A DNA stretch of 64,000 nucleotides from CAYMPH01 sp964392365 (GTDB taxonomy: Bacteria; Spirochaetota; UBA4802; UBA5550). The stretch is from positions 1-64,000 of the forward strand of contig CAYMPH010000014.1 of NCBI GenBank assembly GCA_964392365.1, written 5' to 3'. This document shows positions 27,181-34,970 of the stretch, piece by piece. Position numbers and translations under genes: made by a program. Below the pieces are notes generated by a model. It had not been told where the DNA came from. It saw nothing but the letters and a program-made list of their open reading frames with translations, and did not search any database. Numbering within the stretch: position 1 is the first letter of the stretch; each line of letters begins with the position of its first letter.

Positions 27181-28581
27181 TTATTTCTCCACTCTGAAAT
27201 TTATTACACCTGTGCTGTTTTCAAATACAGCAGCAGCCATTTTTAAATCGCATCTTGCTGCCAAAACCCGGAGTTTCGCTTTTGAATATTCAACATTTGA
27301 ATCAAGAAAATCCTTAACTGTAATTTCCCCGAGCCTGAATTTTTCTTTTTCAATTTTAAGCTGTTCCTCAATCATGCCTGAATTTTTTACTGCAACATCT
27401 AGCCTTTCCCTTGTTTCAAAAATATTTTTATAATTTCTCAAAATTTCAAGCCGGATGGATTTAACTAGCATCATATGGGAATTTTCCGCTTCCTCAAAAG
27501 TGGATCTGGTTCCGGCAATTCTGCTGAAAACTGAAACATCATCAAGAATTCCCGCACGCGTCTGTGTGTCTGAGCTTCTTGTATTGCCTCCATCAGCCTC
27601 TCCAAAAGACTGCTTTGCGCTCACGCTGTTTCCGAAAATTGAAGTATCAATTTTCAAGCCTATATTCCACGTAAAATTATTCGGGGGAAAACCTGTGCCA
27701 GCCAATCCGCATGACCCTTCCAGGCGTATCTTCGGGAGGAAATAATATTTAGACAGATTCATAGCGTATTTTGCTTTTAAAAGGGCAAGCTCGCTTCTCT
27801 TCAGTTCAAGTCTGTTTTTTAATGCAATTGAAACAAGTTCCGCATCGGTGTATGACGGAACAGATTTATTAATAGTATCATCATCAATAGACTGAATATC
27901 GCCTTTAAATTCATATCCTATATAGGCTTTAAAATCTTTCATCTTATTGTAATAATCATTCTCTGATTTTTTTACAGAATAATCCGATTCCAGAAGCCTT
28001 GCTTCTATCTGAGTGAGATTAAGTTTTGTAGTAAAACCAAGCCTCCTTTCCTCTTCAGCTAATTTTTTATTTACAATAAGACTTTCTTTTAATTTTTTAT
28101 TTACTTCAATCTCATCTCTAAGCCTTATTAGTTCATAAAATTTATTCTTTACCTGAAGGATTATATTATTTCTTTCGATTAAGATTTCAACTGCAGCAAT
28201 ATACTTTTCCAGATTTGCAATTTTTAATTCATAAAAACTTTTCCCGTTGGTGTTAATATCATAACCGAACTCTACAAGAGCTGACTGGCTCCTCATATCT
28301 TCACTCCTATAAATTACTGCATCATCCTTCTGATACCGGAATGCAATATCCGGGAAAAATGTTCTCCACTTCTCAAATATAATTTTATCTGAAACTTTTG
28401 CCCTGCCCGTAAGTCCTGCCATTGCTGTGCTGTTTTTAATCGCATGCGCAGCTGCATTATCAATGCTGAAATCTGCTTCTTCTCCAGGTAAAACCCCGGG
28501 CGTCAGAATAAGACAAACAATGAATAATTTTCTTATACTGACATTAAAGTTATGAAAAAAAATATTCTGTATAAATTTCAA
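27181..28581 (-). CDS. TolC-family outer-membrane efflux protein
   Basis: A 466-residue protein with a signal-like N-terminus (KLFIVCLILTPGVLPGEE) and the long helical pattern of the TolC family. Two repeats run from about 35 to 240 and 250 to 460, with LTQIEARLLES, LVSIALKNRLELKRSELAL and KLRVLAARCDL-type heptad stretches. It should form the trimeric outer-membrane exit duct. The start is a TTG at 28581, just after the upstream stop, with AGGTAG as weak ribosome site. Four bases separate its stop from the fusion-protein gene. A GGNTRSSDTQTRAG loop in the second repeat is longer than usual and could be surface-exposed. Confidence 0.85.
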   Translation of the reverse strand: MKFIQNIFFHNFNVSIRKLFIVCLILTPGVLPGEEADFSIDNAAAHAIKNSTAMAGLTGRAKVSDKIIFEKWRTFFPDIAFRYQKDDAVIYRSEDMRSQSALVEFGYDINTNGKSFYELKIANLEKYIAAVEILIERNNIILQVKNKFYELIRLRDEIEVNKKLKESLIVNKKLAEEERRLGFTTKLNLTQIEARLLESDYSVKKSENDYYNKMKDFKAYIGYEFKGDIQSIDDDTINKSVPSYTDAELVSIALKNRLELKRSELALLKAKYAMNLSKYYFLPKIRLEGSCGLAGTGFPPNNFTWNIGLKIDTSIFGNSVSAKQSFGEADGGNTRSSDTQTRAGILDDVSVFSRIAGTRSTFEEAENSHMMLVKSIRLEILRNYKNIFETRERLDVAVKNSGMIEEQLKIEKEKFRLGEITVKDFLDSNVEYSKAKLRVLAARCDLKMAAAVFENSTGVINFRVEK

Positions 28582-28584
28582 AGT

Positions 28585-29055
28585 CTACCTGCGTACAATT
28601 GAGTCAATTTTATCAGCAACGCCTGAACACAATTCAGAAATATTACCTGAATCTGAAAAACCGCTGCCGGAGCTGATAACTCTCACCTGAGCAAGCTCTT
28701 TTGATTCAGCAGAATCAAATATAGAAACATAAATGGAAGCAGACTCTGCTGAATCAAACACACTTCCGCTTTTTAAAACCGTACCTTTGAATACAAGGCG
28801 GTACCTGTAATTTTTTTCTTCCTGAGATGCGGAATAACAGCTTTCAACTCTGTAATTTTTTTTCTTCAAAGAGAATGCAAGGCTGGATGCGAATATTTCT
28901 GAAACATCTGAGCCTGATTCATTTTTAATATCCGGCTTGCTGATATAGAATGAATCAACGCCAGTAAGAATTTTGTTTGATGAAGAAATATCAATGCTGA
29001 AAGAAGAACATCCTGCTATTGATAGAAATATAACTAGTAAAAATAATTTTTTCAT
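28585..29055 (-). CDS. Lipoprotein of unknown function in the export operon
   Basis: A 156-residue lipoprotein; the signal ends SIAGCSS. The mature part is alpha/beta with a VDSFYISKPDIKNES opening, FASSLAFSLKKKNYRVE, and a Ser-rich C-terminal half. This shape recalls small periplasmic lipoproteins of the LptE/DUF4136 kind, but I cannot assign a family. Its start overlaps the stop of the TPR lipoprotein by four bases, and TolC follows three bases after its stop. The tight packing makes it a probable accessory of the RND/TolC machine. Confidence 0.7.
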   Translation of the reverse strand: MKKLFLLVIFLSIAGCSSFSIDISSSNKILTGVDSFYISKPDIKNESGSDVSEIFASSLAFSLKKKNYRVESCYSASQEEKNYRYRLVFKGTVLKSGSVFDSAESASIYVSIFDSAESKELAQVRVISSGSGFSDSGNISELCSGVADKIDSIVRR

Positions 29056-29645
29056 TTTAAACTCTCCTCAAATTTTAAAATGGCGTCTGCGATTTTTTTA
29101 TTATCAGACACTCTGTCCTTGAGATCAAGTTTCGCATAAATCTCTCCAAGATTTTCATGAATGTTTTTCAGGTGAACATAGCTTCTTAACGCTGCTGTAT
29201 AATATTTCATAGCGCAGTTTACATCTCCGGTTATCCGGCAGAGACTGCCTGAAAGATATAGAGCGGACAAATCATCTTCTGATATGGAAAGAATTCTGTT
29301 GAGGTTTTCCCTTGCATCATCATATTTCTTCTGCCTGATGAGCCAGAGGGAATTGAGTCTAAGTGCATTAATATCGGACTGATCTTTTTCAAAAATGCTT
29401 TTAATAATTTTCTGAAACTCAGAGTCCCTGCTGCTTTTAAAATAAATTCTCGCAAGTAGAATTTTTGCTTCTTTCTGCTTTGAATTTTCTTTAAGGCTCT
29501 CAAGAGCTTCTTTTTCTGCTTTTGCAAAGTCCCCGTTTAAATAATGGCTGTGAGCTTTTTTTAAAATCAATTCACCATCAGACTGTTTTGAGCATGATAT
29601 TATAAAAGCAAGTGCCGGTATAATGCAGATCATTATAGTTTTCAT
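29052..29645 (-). CDS. TPR-repeat lipoprotein
   Basis: A 197-residue lipoprotein (signal ending FIISCSK) made of about four tetratricopeptide repeats, with the G/A and Y spacing visible in HYLNGDFAKAEKEALESL, KILLARIYFKSS and ALYLSGSLCRITGDVNCAM. TPR lipoproteins act as periplasmic assembly platforms, as in BamD or PilF. It overlaps both neighbours by four bases in the nine-gene operon, so it is probably co-translated with them and helps assemble the exporter (inference). Confidence 0.8.
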   Translation of the reverse strand: MKTIMICIIPALAFIISCSKQSDGELILKKAHSHYLNGDFAKAEKEALESLKENSKQKEAKILLARIYFKSSRDSEFQKIIKSIFEKDQSDINALRLNSLWLIRQKKYDDARENLNRILSISEDDLSALYLSGSLCRITGDVNCAMKYYTAALRSYVHLKNIHENLGEIYAKLDLKDRVSDNKKIADAILKFEESLK

Positions 29646-30424
29646 CTGCCGCTCACCACGTTTTCGGATTTAATATTCCCTATAAAACCTGATACGGCCA
29701 TATCGATCAGCTCAGCTTTGTGGCGTGACTCGTCAAATATACTCCGGAATTTCGCCTGAAAATTATCATCCGCTGAAAAAATCCATCCATCCTGAATCCA
29801 CTCACCTAACTTTTCAGAATACCTGAATTTTGAAGATTTCCTGAATTGAATTTCCGGTTCAATGCTGTCTGATATTTTAAGAAGGTCGAACGAGGTAACA
29901 GAAACTGTAGAATTCCATATAACATCGCCATTTTTCAAAATAATTTTACCATTTATCCCAGCCACAAAAAAACAGAATCTATATTCAGTTGCATTCTTTT
30001 CTATAAAATCATCTGCAGTTTTACCTGAATCAATTTTAATGAGGTTGATCCTGTCTATCAGCAGAACAGCATCAGATTTAATTTCCTTAATATCATCTTC
30101 GCTATCAAGCAGCGGATCTTTTTTCGGCTCTTCACTTACAAGAACTCCCATGCGCAGAAGATTTTTCTCCACGCTGTTTTTCCAGGCTCCATTTTCATCT
30201 GCCGGCCCGTTTAATTTGAGGGTTATCTTTGATATTTTTTTTAAAGCTGTTTTGAAATCGTATGATCTGGCAGAATCATTCACGCAAAGCTTCTTATCAT
30301 ACGGATTTATTTTTTTAACCAGAACCTCAGGTGATGGTTCCTTTTTTATTATGCCGGATTTTGCAGCACATCCGCTGAAAATAACTGCTGCTGTAAAAAT
30401 CAGATAAATTAATACTCTTCTCAT
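29642..30424 (-). CDS. Lipoprotein of unknown function, first gene of the export operon
   Basis: The open frame extends to 30475. The ATG at 30424 is chosen because it gives a proper lipoprotein signal (MRRVLIYLIFTAAVIFSGCA) and has AGGG seven bases upstream. The product has about 260 residues. The mature protein contains a segment KISKITLKLNGPADEN followed by RMGVLVSEEPKKD, reminiscent of CsgG/GNA1162-type periplasmic folds, but this is weak. It overlaps the TPR lipoprotein by four bases and starts the nine-gene minus-strand operon, divergent from the 5S gene. Promoter not identified. Confidence 0.68.
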   Translation of the reverse strand: MRRVLIYLIFTAAVIFSGCAAKSGIIKKEPSPEVLVKKINPYDKKLCVNDSARSYDFKTALKKISKITLKLNGPADENGAWKNSVEKNLLRMGVLVSEEPKKDPLLDSEDDIKEIKSDAVLLIDRINLIKIDSGKTADDFIEKNATEYRFCFFVAGINGKIILKNGDVIWNSTVSVTSFDLLKISDSIEPEIQFRKSSKFRYSEKLGEWIQDGWIFSADDNFQAKFRSIFDESRHKAELIDMAVSGFIGNIKSENVVSGR

Positions 30425-30527
30425 ATTATAACCCTGTTTTAAAAATTGTCTGTTCCGGCCATTCAGCCGCTTCATTTATTAATACGAACGAAGCTGAAAT
30501 ATTTAAAAAAAAATTTCACGAATTTCC

Positions 30528-30556
30528 TTGACAAATTCACAGGTATGAAATTTATT
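30528..30556 (+). promoter_or_regulatory. Promoter of the 5S rRNA gene
   Basis: TTGACA at 30528-30533, 17 bases, TTTATT at 30551-30556. The predicted start, near 30563, coincides with the first base of the 5S gene, so the gene has its own promoter. Confidence 0.65.
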
Positions 30557-30561
30557 GTTAA

Positions 30562-30679
<118 letters not shown>

Positions 30680-30703
30680 TGGTATTATACAATTTATATA
30701 AGT

Positions 30704-30757
30704 AAGCCGCTGTAATGTAAGGGTTCAAAATCTTGAACCCTTACATTACAGCGGCTT
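30704..30757 (+). terminator. 25-bp perfect hairpin after 5S rRNA, probably bidirectional
   Basis: Two 25-base arms (30704-30728 and 30733-30757) pair perfectly around AATC. The arms begin AAGCCGCTGTAATG and end GGGTTCAA. TTATTTTGCTT follows on the plus strand. The stem is far longer than an ordinary terminator. The minus-strand gene at 30784 ends 27 bases away, so it can serve both directions. Confidence 0.8.
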
Positions 30758-30783
30758 TTATTTTGCTTAGTAACTATTAAATC

Positions 30784-31170
30784 TTATCTATTCATTAACT
30801 TCTTGAATGATTCCCAATCCCATTTATAAAGCTTACCAGCTTTAGGAACAGGTTTATATTCGCCAAACTGCGTTCCAAAAGTCTGATAAATAGGTTTTCC
30901 AAGATTGAAAGCTACATCTATCTCTTCGAGTACATTATGCGCTTTATATGTTTTCGGGCCTGTCATAACAATTATCAGATCAAGAAGAGCCATTTTATTC
31001 TTTAAAGTCTCAATCCATTCTTTTTCCGGAGGAATCCATTTTACAGAATAATCAATAATAGTAATGGGCGAATCTTCTTTTCTGGAATATTCTCTGATAA
31101 AATCAAGCTGTTTCGGATCATTTATATAATCAAATATGACAAAGACTCTCTTTTTCTTAATAAAACCCAT
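30784..31170 (-). CDS. TIR-like (ThsB/MTH538-type) domain protein, orphan
   Basis: A single-domain cytoplasmic protein of 128 residues. The layout (KRVFVIFDYINDPKQLDFI, ITIIDYSVKW, DLIIVMTGPKTYKAHNVLEE, AFNLGKPIYQTFG) matches the TIR-like family that includes ThsB of Thoeris defence and MTH538. Such domains make cyclic ADP-ribose-type signals from NAD or act as Rossmann-like scaffolds. The Glu in VLEEIDVAF sits where the family has its conserved acidic residue. GAGG lies six bases before the ATG. No ThsA (SIR2 or macro-domain effector) gene is adjacent, so a complete Thoeris system is not seen. It stands alone between the 5S gene and a dispersed repeat. Confidence 0.72.
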   Translation of the reverse strand: MGFIKKKRVFVIFDYINDPKQLDFIREYSRKEDSPITIIDYSVKWIPPEKEWIETLKNKMALLDLIIVMTGPKTYKAHNVLEEIDVAFNLGKPIYQTFGTQFGEYKPVPKAGKLYKWDWESFKKLMNR

Positions 31171-31257
31171 ATTAGCCTCTTTTATAATATAAATGCACTA
31201 TTATTTTAAAGATTAAGCTAATATGTCAAACATTATTCAATTTTATAACTGCATCTG

Positions 31258-31328
31258 GTCCCGGCTTACTCCGGCTACAGATCGACCAGTGTTAAGCTCA
31301 TCGAGCGGAATCGAGGTCGAGATACCGT
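31258..31328. repeat. Dispersed 71-bp repeat, copy 1
   Basis: Left end GGTCCCGGCTTACTCCGGCT, right end CATCGAGCGGAATCGAG then GTCGAGATACCG. A second copy lies at 33657-33739. The ends are roughly inverted (GGTCYCG against CGAGATACC). It is much more GC-rich than its surroundings. No gene is inside; it lies in the gap between the TIR-like gene and the lipoprotein at 31394. Confidence 0.6.
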
Positions 31329-31393
31329 GGTACAATCTTTGATTACTTCCATAACTCCACTTCTAAACAAGAATTTCAAACCAGATTTTCAAA

Positions 31394-31954
31394 TTAAAAA
31401 CGTCTTGCTGCACGTGTATATGTAGTAATATCCGACTTTGGGACTGTTCCTGATCCAACACCACTAAAATTATATTCATATGCTCCTGTTGCATTATTAT
31501 CGGTTGAAGACCAATATTGCTGATTTGCAAAGCCGCCAATACCATATACTTTCAGATTCAAATACATTTGATATTGTTCAGAATAAGAAGGCAGAAACCA
31601 GTCGTTTTTCCCGCCTCCTCTGTAATTTCTACATAAAAGTGCTGCGCTTGATGTATGTCCTACCTGGGCAATTATGGCTTCAGTATTAGCCGGTCCTGAA
31701 CCAATTGATCTAACTTCCCAGGCTCCTGTTTGTGAACCTGAAAAGTTACTCCATGCCTGGATACTGCTCTGATCCACAGGTGCGGCTTCCATATACTTCC
31801 ACCCGTCTGTTTCGTAGTTGGGGTTTATATAGAATATCCATCCGCCTGCAGGACCTCTGTCGCGGAGATTGTATGTTTTGGATGCTTCATAATAGTTGTA
31901 TTCACATCCGGCAAAAATCATTAATCCTATAAAAAATAAATTAAGTTTTTTCAT
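31394..31954 (-). CDS. Lipoprotein with DUF1566-like domain
   Basis: A 186-residue lipoprotein (signal ending MIFAGCEY). The mature part opens NLRDRGPAGGWIFYINPN and ends NDWFLPSYSEQYQMYLNL, then QYWSSTDNNATGAYEYNF and TYTRAARRF. These are the hallmarks of the DUF1566 (Lcl C-terminal) family, a compact C-type-lectin-like fold of exported proteins. AAGGA lies seven bases before the ATG. It is separated by 12 bases from the fibronectin-III/barrel gene upstream, so the two are likely co-transcribed and may work together at the cell surface. Ligand unknown. Confidence 0.78.
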   Translation of the reverse strand: MKKLNLFFIGLMIFAGCEYNYYEASKTYNLRDRGPAGGWIFYINPNYETDGWKYMEAAPVDQSSIQAWSNFSGSQTGAWEVRSIGSGPANTEAIIAQVGHTSSAALLCRNYRGGGKNDWFLPSYSEQYQMYLNLKVYGIGGFANQQYWSSTDNNATGAYEYNFSGVGSGTVPKSDITTYTRAARRF

Positions 31955-31966
31955 ATCATCATCCTT

Positions 31967-33538
31967 TTAAAACCTGAAATATAAACCAGCTTTAATTGAC
32001 ATTGTGCTGACATCTGTGCTGGATTTATCAAACACCATCCCCCATCCTATAGTATATTCAGTATATAATCCGAAATAATTTGTAAGAGTAAAAGCAATCC
32101 CGACACTTCCATCAACCCCGATGCCTCCGAAGTCGTATAATTTTTTACGCACCTCTTCGTGGAGCCATAATCCCTTTAAAGCAACACCCGCATATGGATA
32201 AATAAATCGGGCAACCGGAAAACCGAAATTTACTCCTATTGCAAATGAATTCTGCAAAGTAATCGCACTCTCAATCGGCTTATATCCAAGAACAAAATTT
32301 ATCCCGGTTTTAATAGATATATAGTTATTGAAAAAATATGAGTATGTGATGTCTACACCATGAAGATCAATATATGTATCTTTCCCTGGTGCAGTATAAG
32401 GAAGAGTAAGCATATATGATATCCTTATGCCTGATGGCAGAAGATTTTTTACATCTGCACTTTTCCCCTGGGATTCTTTTTCCTCATAAGCTTTTGTTGA
32501 TATTGTCAGCTCGTTGCTTGAATCTGTTTCTGTTTTATCTTTTCTGATTCCTGTTACTTTAAAAGAATATTCAGTATTTTTTAAAAGTCCTTTAATAGTA
32601 TACGAGTTGTCTCTGGAACTCGAAACAGGATTATATTCCTCTCCAGGTTTTTTTATATAAACTTTGTATTCTTCAACTGGTTCTGATTTATATGGCTCAA
32701 ACCATTTTAGTTCAATGCTTTCAGTTCCTGCATTGCCTCTGAGTCCATTAGGAAATTTTTCTGTAATGTATAGAACATCAAAGCGGCTGATTATAAAATA
32801 ATATGTACCATCAAGATCATAGCACAAAGTATATCTTTGCGAGTCTTCAGCAAGGAGATAGGCTTTGAATACTTTTTCATTTTTAAGCATCACATTAATA
32901 ATTGCGCTTGTGGTTATTTTAAGTTCGCTGCCCGGAAGGGATTCATTATTATCTGAATCAATACTTGTTACCATAAGATAATATATTGTTTTAGCAGTAA
33001 GATTTTTCAGTGTGATTGTTTTATCTGTTGTGCTGTCTGCAAGTTCATATTTATCTTTTTCATTTTTCTTAATATAGATATTATACTTTTTCACAGAGCC
33101 ATATGGCGGAAGCCAGCTTATTGAAACACTGTCTGGTCTTACTTTGCCGTCAACCTTTAGCCCTGAAGGATTTTTCTCTGAGATAACAAGCACTTCACTT
33201 TTTTTCAGGGTAAATTCCTCAGGGTTGTTTAATTCTTTCCTGAAAATATACCCATCCTGATCTTCATCAACCATGAAAGCTTCTATGATTATGCCGTCAC
33301 TCTTCTGAATAACAAGCTTTCCTGATTTCAGGTTTTTATTGACAATCCGCATTATCTTTTTCCGCGGATAGCTTAATTCATTATCCTGTTCATCCTGTAT
33401 GATTATCTCTTTCTTTGTATTGCTGATGATCTTTCCTTTTATAATAGAACCATCTTTGAGGAATAGAAGTTCTGCTCTCAGAGGGAATGCTGAAAGTAGA
33501 AGTATAAGAATAAAAATTTTAATGAAATGACTTTTCAC
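31967..33538 (-). CDS. Exported fibronectin type III protein with C-terminal beta-barrel
   Basis: The GTG at 33538 is preferred over the far upstream ATG at 33601. It follows GAGGG by six bases and gives a proper signal peptide (VKSHFIKIFILILLLSAFPL). The mature protein starts FLKDGSIIKGKI, an SH3-like repeat around LSYPRKKIMRIV. Two fibronectin III domains follow (PPYGSVKKYNIYIKKN to TSAI; PYKSEPVEEYKVYIKKP to STKA), then about 170 residues of alternating beta strands ending in FRF, as in outer-membrane barrels. It has the same plan as the protein at 34971-36407, so the two are paralogues. Likely an outer-membrane surface protein; binding partner unknown. Confidence 0.78.
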   Translation of the reverse strand: MKSHFIKIFILILLLSAFPLRAELLFLKDGSIIKGKIISNTKKEIIIQDEQDNELSYPRKKIMRIVNKNLKSGKLVIQKSDGIIIEAFMVDEDQDGYIFRKELNNPEEFTLKKSEVLVISEKNPSGLKVDGKVRPDSVSISWLPPYGSVKKYNIYIKKNEKDKYELADSTTDKTITLKNLTAKTIYYLMVTSIDSDNNESLPGSELKITTSAIINVMLKNEKVFKAYLLAEDSQRYTLCYDLDGTYYFIISRFDVLYITEKFPNGLRGNAGTESIELKWFEPYKSEPVEEYKVYIKKPGEEYNPVSSSRDNSYTIKGLLKNTEYSFKVTGIRKDKTETDSSNELTISTKAYEEKESQGKSADVKNLLPSGIRISYMLTLPYTAPGKDTYIDLHGVDITYSYFFNNYISIKTGINFVLGYKPIESAITLQNSFAIGVNFGFPVARFIYPYAGVALKGLWLHEEVRKKLYDFGGIGVDGSVGIAFTLTNYFGLYTEYTIGWGMVFDKSSTDVSTMSIKAGLYFRF

Positions 33539-33656
33539 AGGATTCCCTCTTTTTTTAAAGCTAATAGAAGTAAAGAGTGTTTTTCTGTCAATATGAATCA
33601 AGATAAGCTACTATAATAGGTTTATCAAGAATAAAATTAAAGTTTATAAAGAATAT

Positions 33657-33739
33657 GGTCTCGGTTTACTTCGGCTATTGCTCAGCTCGAGCTGCTCGAC
33701 CGACCAGCATTTCGTGCATCGAGCGGAGTCGAGATACCG
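33657..33739. repeat. Dispersed repeat, copy 2 (83 bp)
   Basis: Shares both ends with copy 1: GGTCTCGGTTTACTTCGGCT on the left and CATCGAGCGGAGTCGAG then ATACCG on the right. The middle contains the palindrome CAGCTCGAGCTG and CGACCGACCAG. It lies in the 33539-33958 gap, which is otherwise gene-free. Confidence 0.6.
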
Positions 33740-33885
33740 GAAAATACGGTTAAATAACATATTTCGCTCCCGAGCCATGCTCCCAACCCGTCAAATGTTA
33801 CATACAAAATATCAAGTTTACTTATAGTAAGCCTCTTGATCGACAACCTTCCATCGGCAATGATCGGGAACCATTTCGACGATTT

Positions 33886-33917
33886 GAATAGGGGTTTAAA
33901 ATTTTGAACCTTTATTC
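33886..33917. terminator. 16-bp no-loop hairpin downstream of the BNR lipoprotein gene
   Basis: GAATAGGGGTTTAAAA pairs with TTTTGAACCTTTATTC with three G-U pairs and no loop. It sits 42 bases beyond the stop of the minus-strand gene at 33959. Its core resembles the 5S terminator core (GGGTTCAAAATCTTGAACC). A T-run is lacking, so termination is uncertain. Confidence 0.35.
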
Positions 33918-33958
33918 GAATGTCACCAATGCTCTCTTAAAATCAAGCTCCTGCTACT

Positions 33959-34969
33959 TTATTTTATAATTAAAGTATTAAGTGGAATTGACCCAATACT
34001 AGTTATTTGCTTCCAGGTTACTCCACTATCTCTTGATATATAAATATAGCCAGTTGCTTCACCTGCAACTAACAATTGCCCGTCAGCTGATGAAGCAATA
34101 CCACCCCATGAATGTGACCCTGATGCTGTTCGCTGTGTCCAGGTTAAACCTCCATCTGTTGATGTATATATGAATCCATTTGATGCATCTGTTAACGCAA
34201 GTTTCATACCATCATCAGAGCAAGCTATATACCTGCTGCCAGTAATGCCTCCAACTCCCACAGTAGACCAAGTTGATCCTCCATCAGTAGATATTCTTAT
34301 TGTTGATGAATTCCATCCAGTTATTGCAATTTTCATACCATCTGCTGACATTGCAAGACCTGATTGATCTAGAGCACTGAATGATGGAGGTGTTGACCAT
34401 GACCAAACGCCGCTACTATAAACTGCAAATTTATTCTGTGCGCCACCACCAAATATTCTGATTCCTTTTGTCCAATCAGAAGTCATAGCAATGAGTCCGA
34501 ACCAGCCAATTGCTGGATTAGTATCTATTGTAAATGAAATGCCTCCATCTGTTGATGAATGTATATACCCTTGACCTCCATTGTATTGAGTTTCACTTGC
34601 AAATATTTTTGTCCCATCACCTGAAATTGCTATACCACTGAATTCAGTTGTTGCAGGTGTCCCGACAAAGCAAGTTGTCCAATTTAGACCACCATTTGAT
34701 GAAGTATAAATACTTGACTTATGTGTTGCAGCAAGTTTCATATAATCTGACGATGCTGCCATATGTGTAAAGCCTGAAGATGGAATACTAACCGTTGCCC
34801 ATGTATCTCCTTTATCATCTGAAATAAATATAGCTGGACCATTTTGAGCCACAATTATCCTTGGTCCCTTCCATCGTTCATCCAAAACTCCGGAAAAGAC
34901 ATCACAAGCTGAAAACAAAAACAACGACAACGACAAAAGTATTGGTAATATATATATAATTTTCTTCAT
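33959..34969 (-). CDS. Lipoprotein with BNR/Asp-box repeats (beta-propeller)
   Basis: A 336-residue lipoprotein (signal ending LFSACDV). The mature part is built from repeated Asp-box motifs: SDDKGDTWATV, SSNGGLNWTT, STDGGISF, STDGGSTWSTV, STDGGLTWTQR and SRDSGVTWKQ, with alternating GIASSADGQ-type strands. This is the pattern of sialidase-like/YCF48 beta-propellers used for glycan or protein binding. No sialidase catalytic Arg triad is evident, so a binding role is more likely. GAGG lies seven bases before the ATG. One base separates it from the barrel gene upstream, forming a two-gene unit. Confidence 0.82.
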   Translation of the reverse strand: MKKIIYILPILLSLSLFLFSACDVFSGVLDERWKGPRIIVAQNGPAIFISDDKGDTWATVSIPSSGFTHMAASSDYMKLAATHKSSIYTSSNGGLNWTTCFVGTPATTEFSGIAISGDGTKIFASETQYNGGQGYIHSSTDGGISFTIDTNPAIGWFGLIAMTSDWTKGIRIFGGGAQNKFAVYSSGVWSWSTPPSFSALDQSGLAMSADGMKIAITGWNSSTIRISTDGGSTWSTVGVGGITGSRYIACSDDGMKLALTDASNGFIYTSTDGGLTWTQRTASGSHSWGGIASSADGQLLVAGEATGYIYISRDSGVTWKQITSIGSIPLNTLIIK

Positions 34970-34970
34970 A

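Noticed and set aside
29862..30407. A 181-codon plus-strand frame opposite the first lipoprotein gene of the export operon
   Set aside because: The minus-strand frame has a lipoprotein signal, a ribosome site and operon overlaps; the plus-strand frame is a shadow.
30425..30430. TATAAT directly before the ATG of the lipoprotein gene at 30424
   Set aside because: No -35 match lies 16-18 bases upstream and a ribosome site is present in the same place, so it is probably chance.
31258..33739. The repeated GC-rich blocks as a CRISPR array
   Set aside because: Only two diverged copies 2.4 kb apart, no regular spacers and no cas genes.
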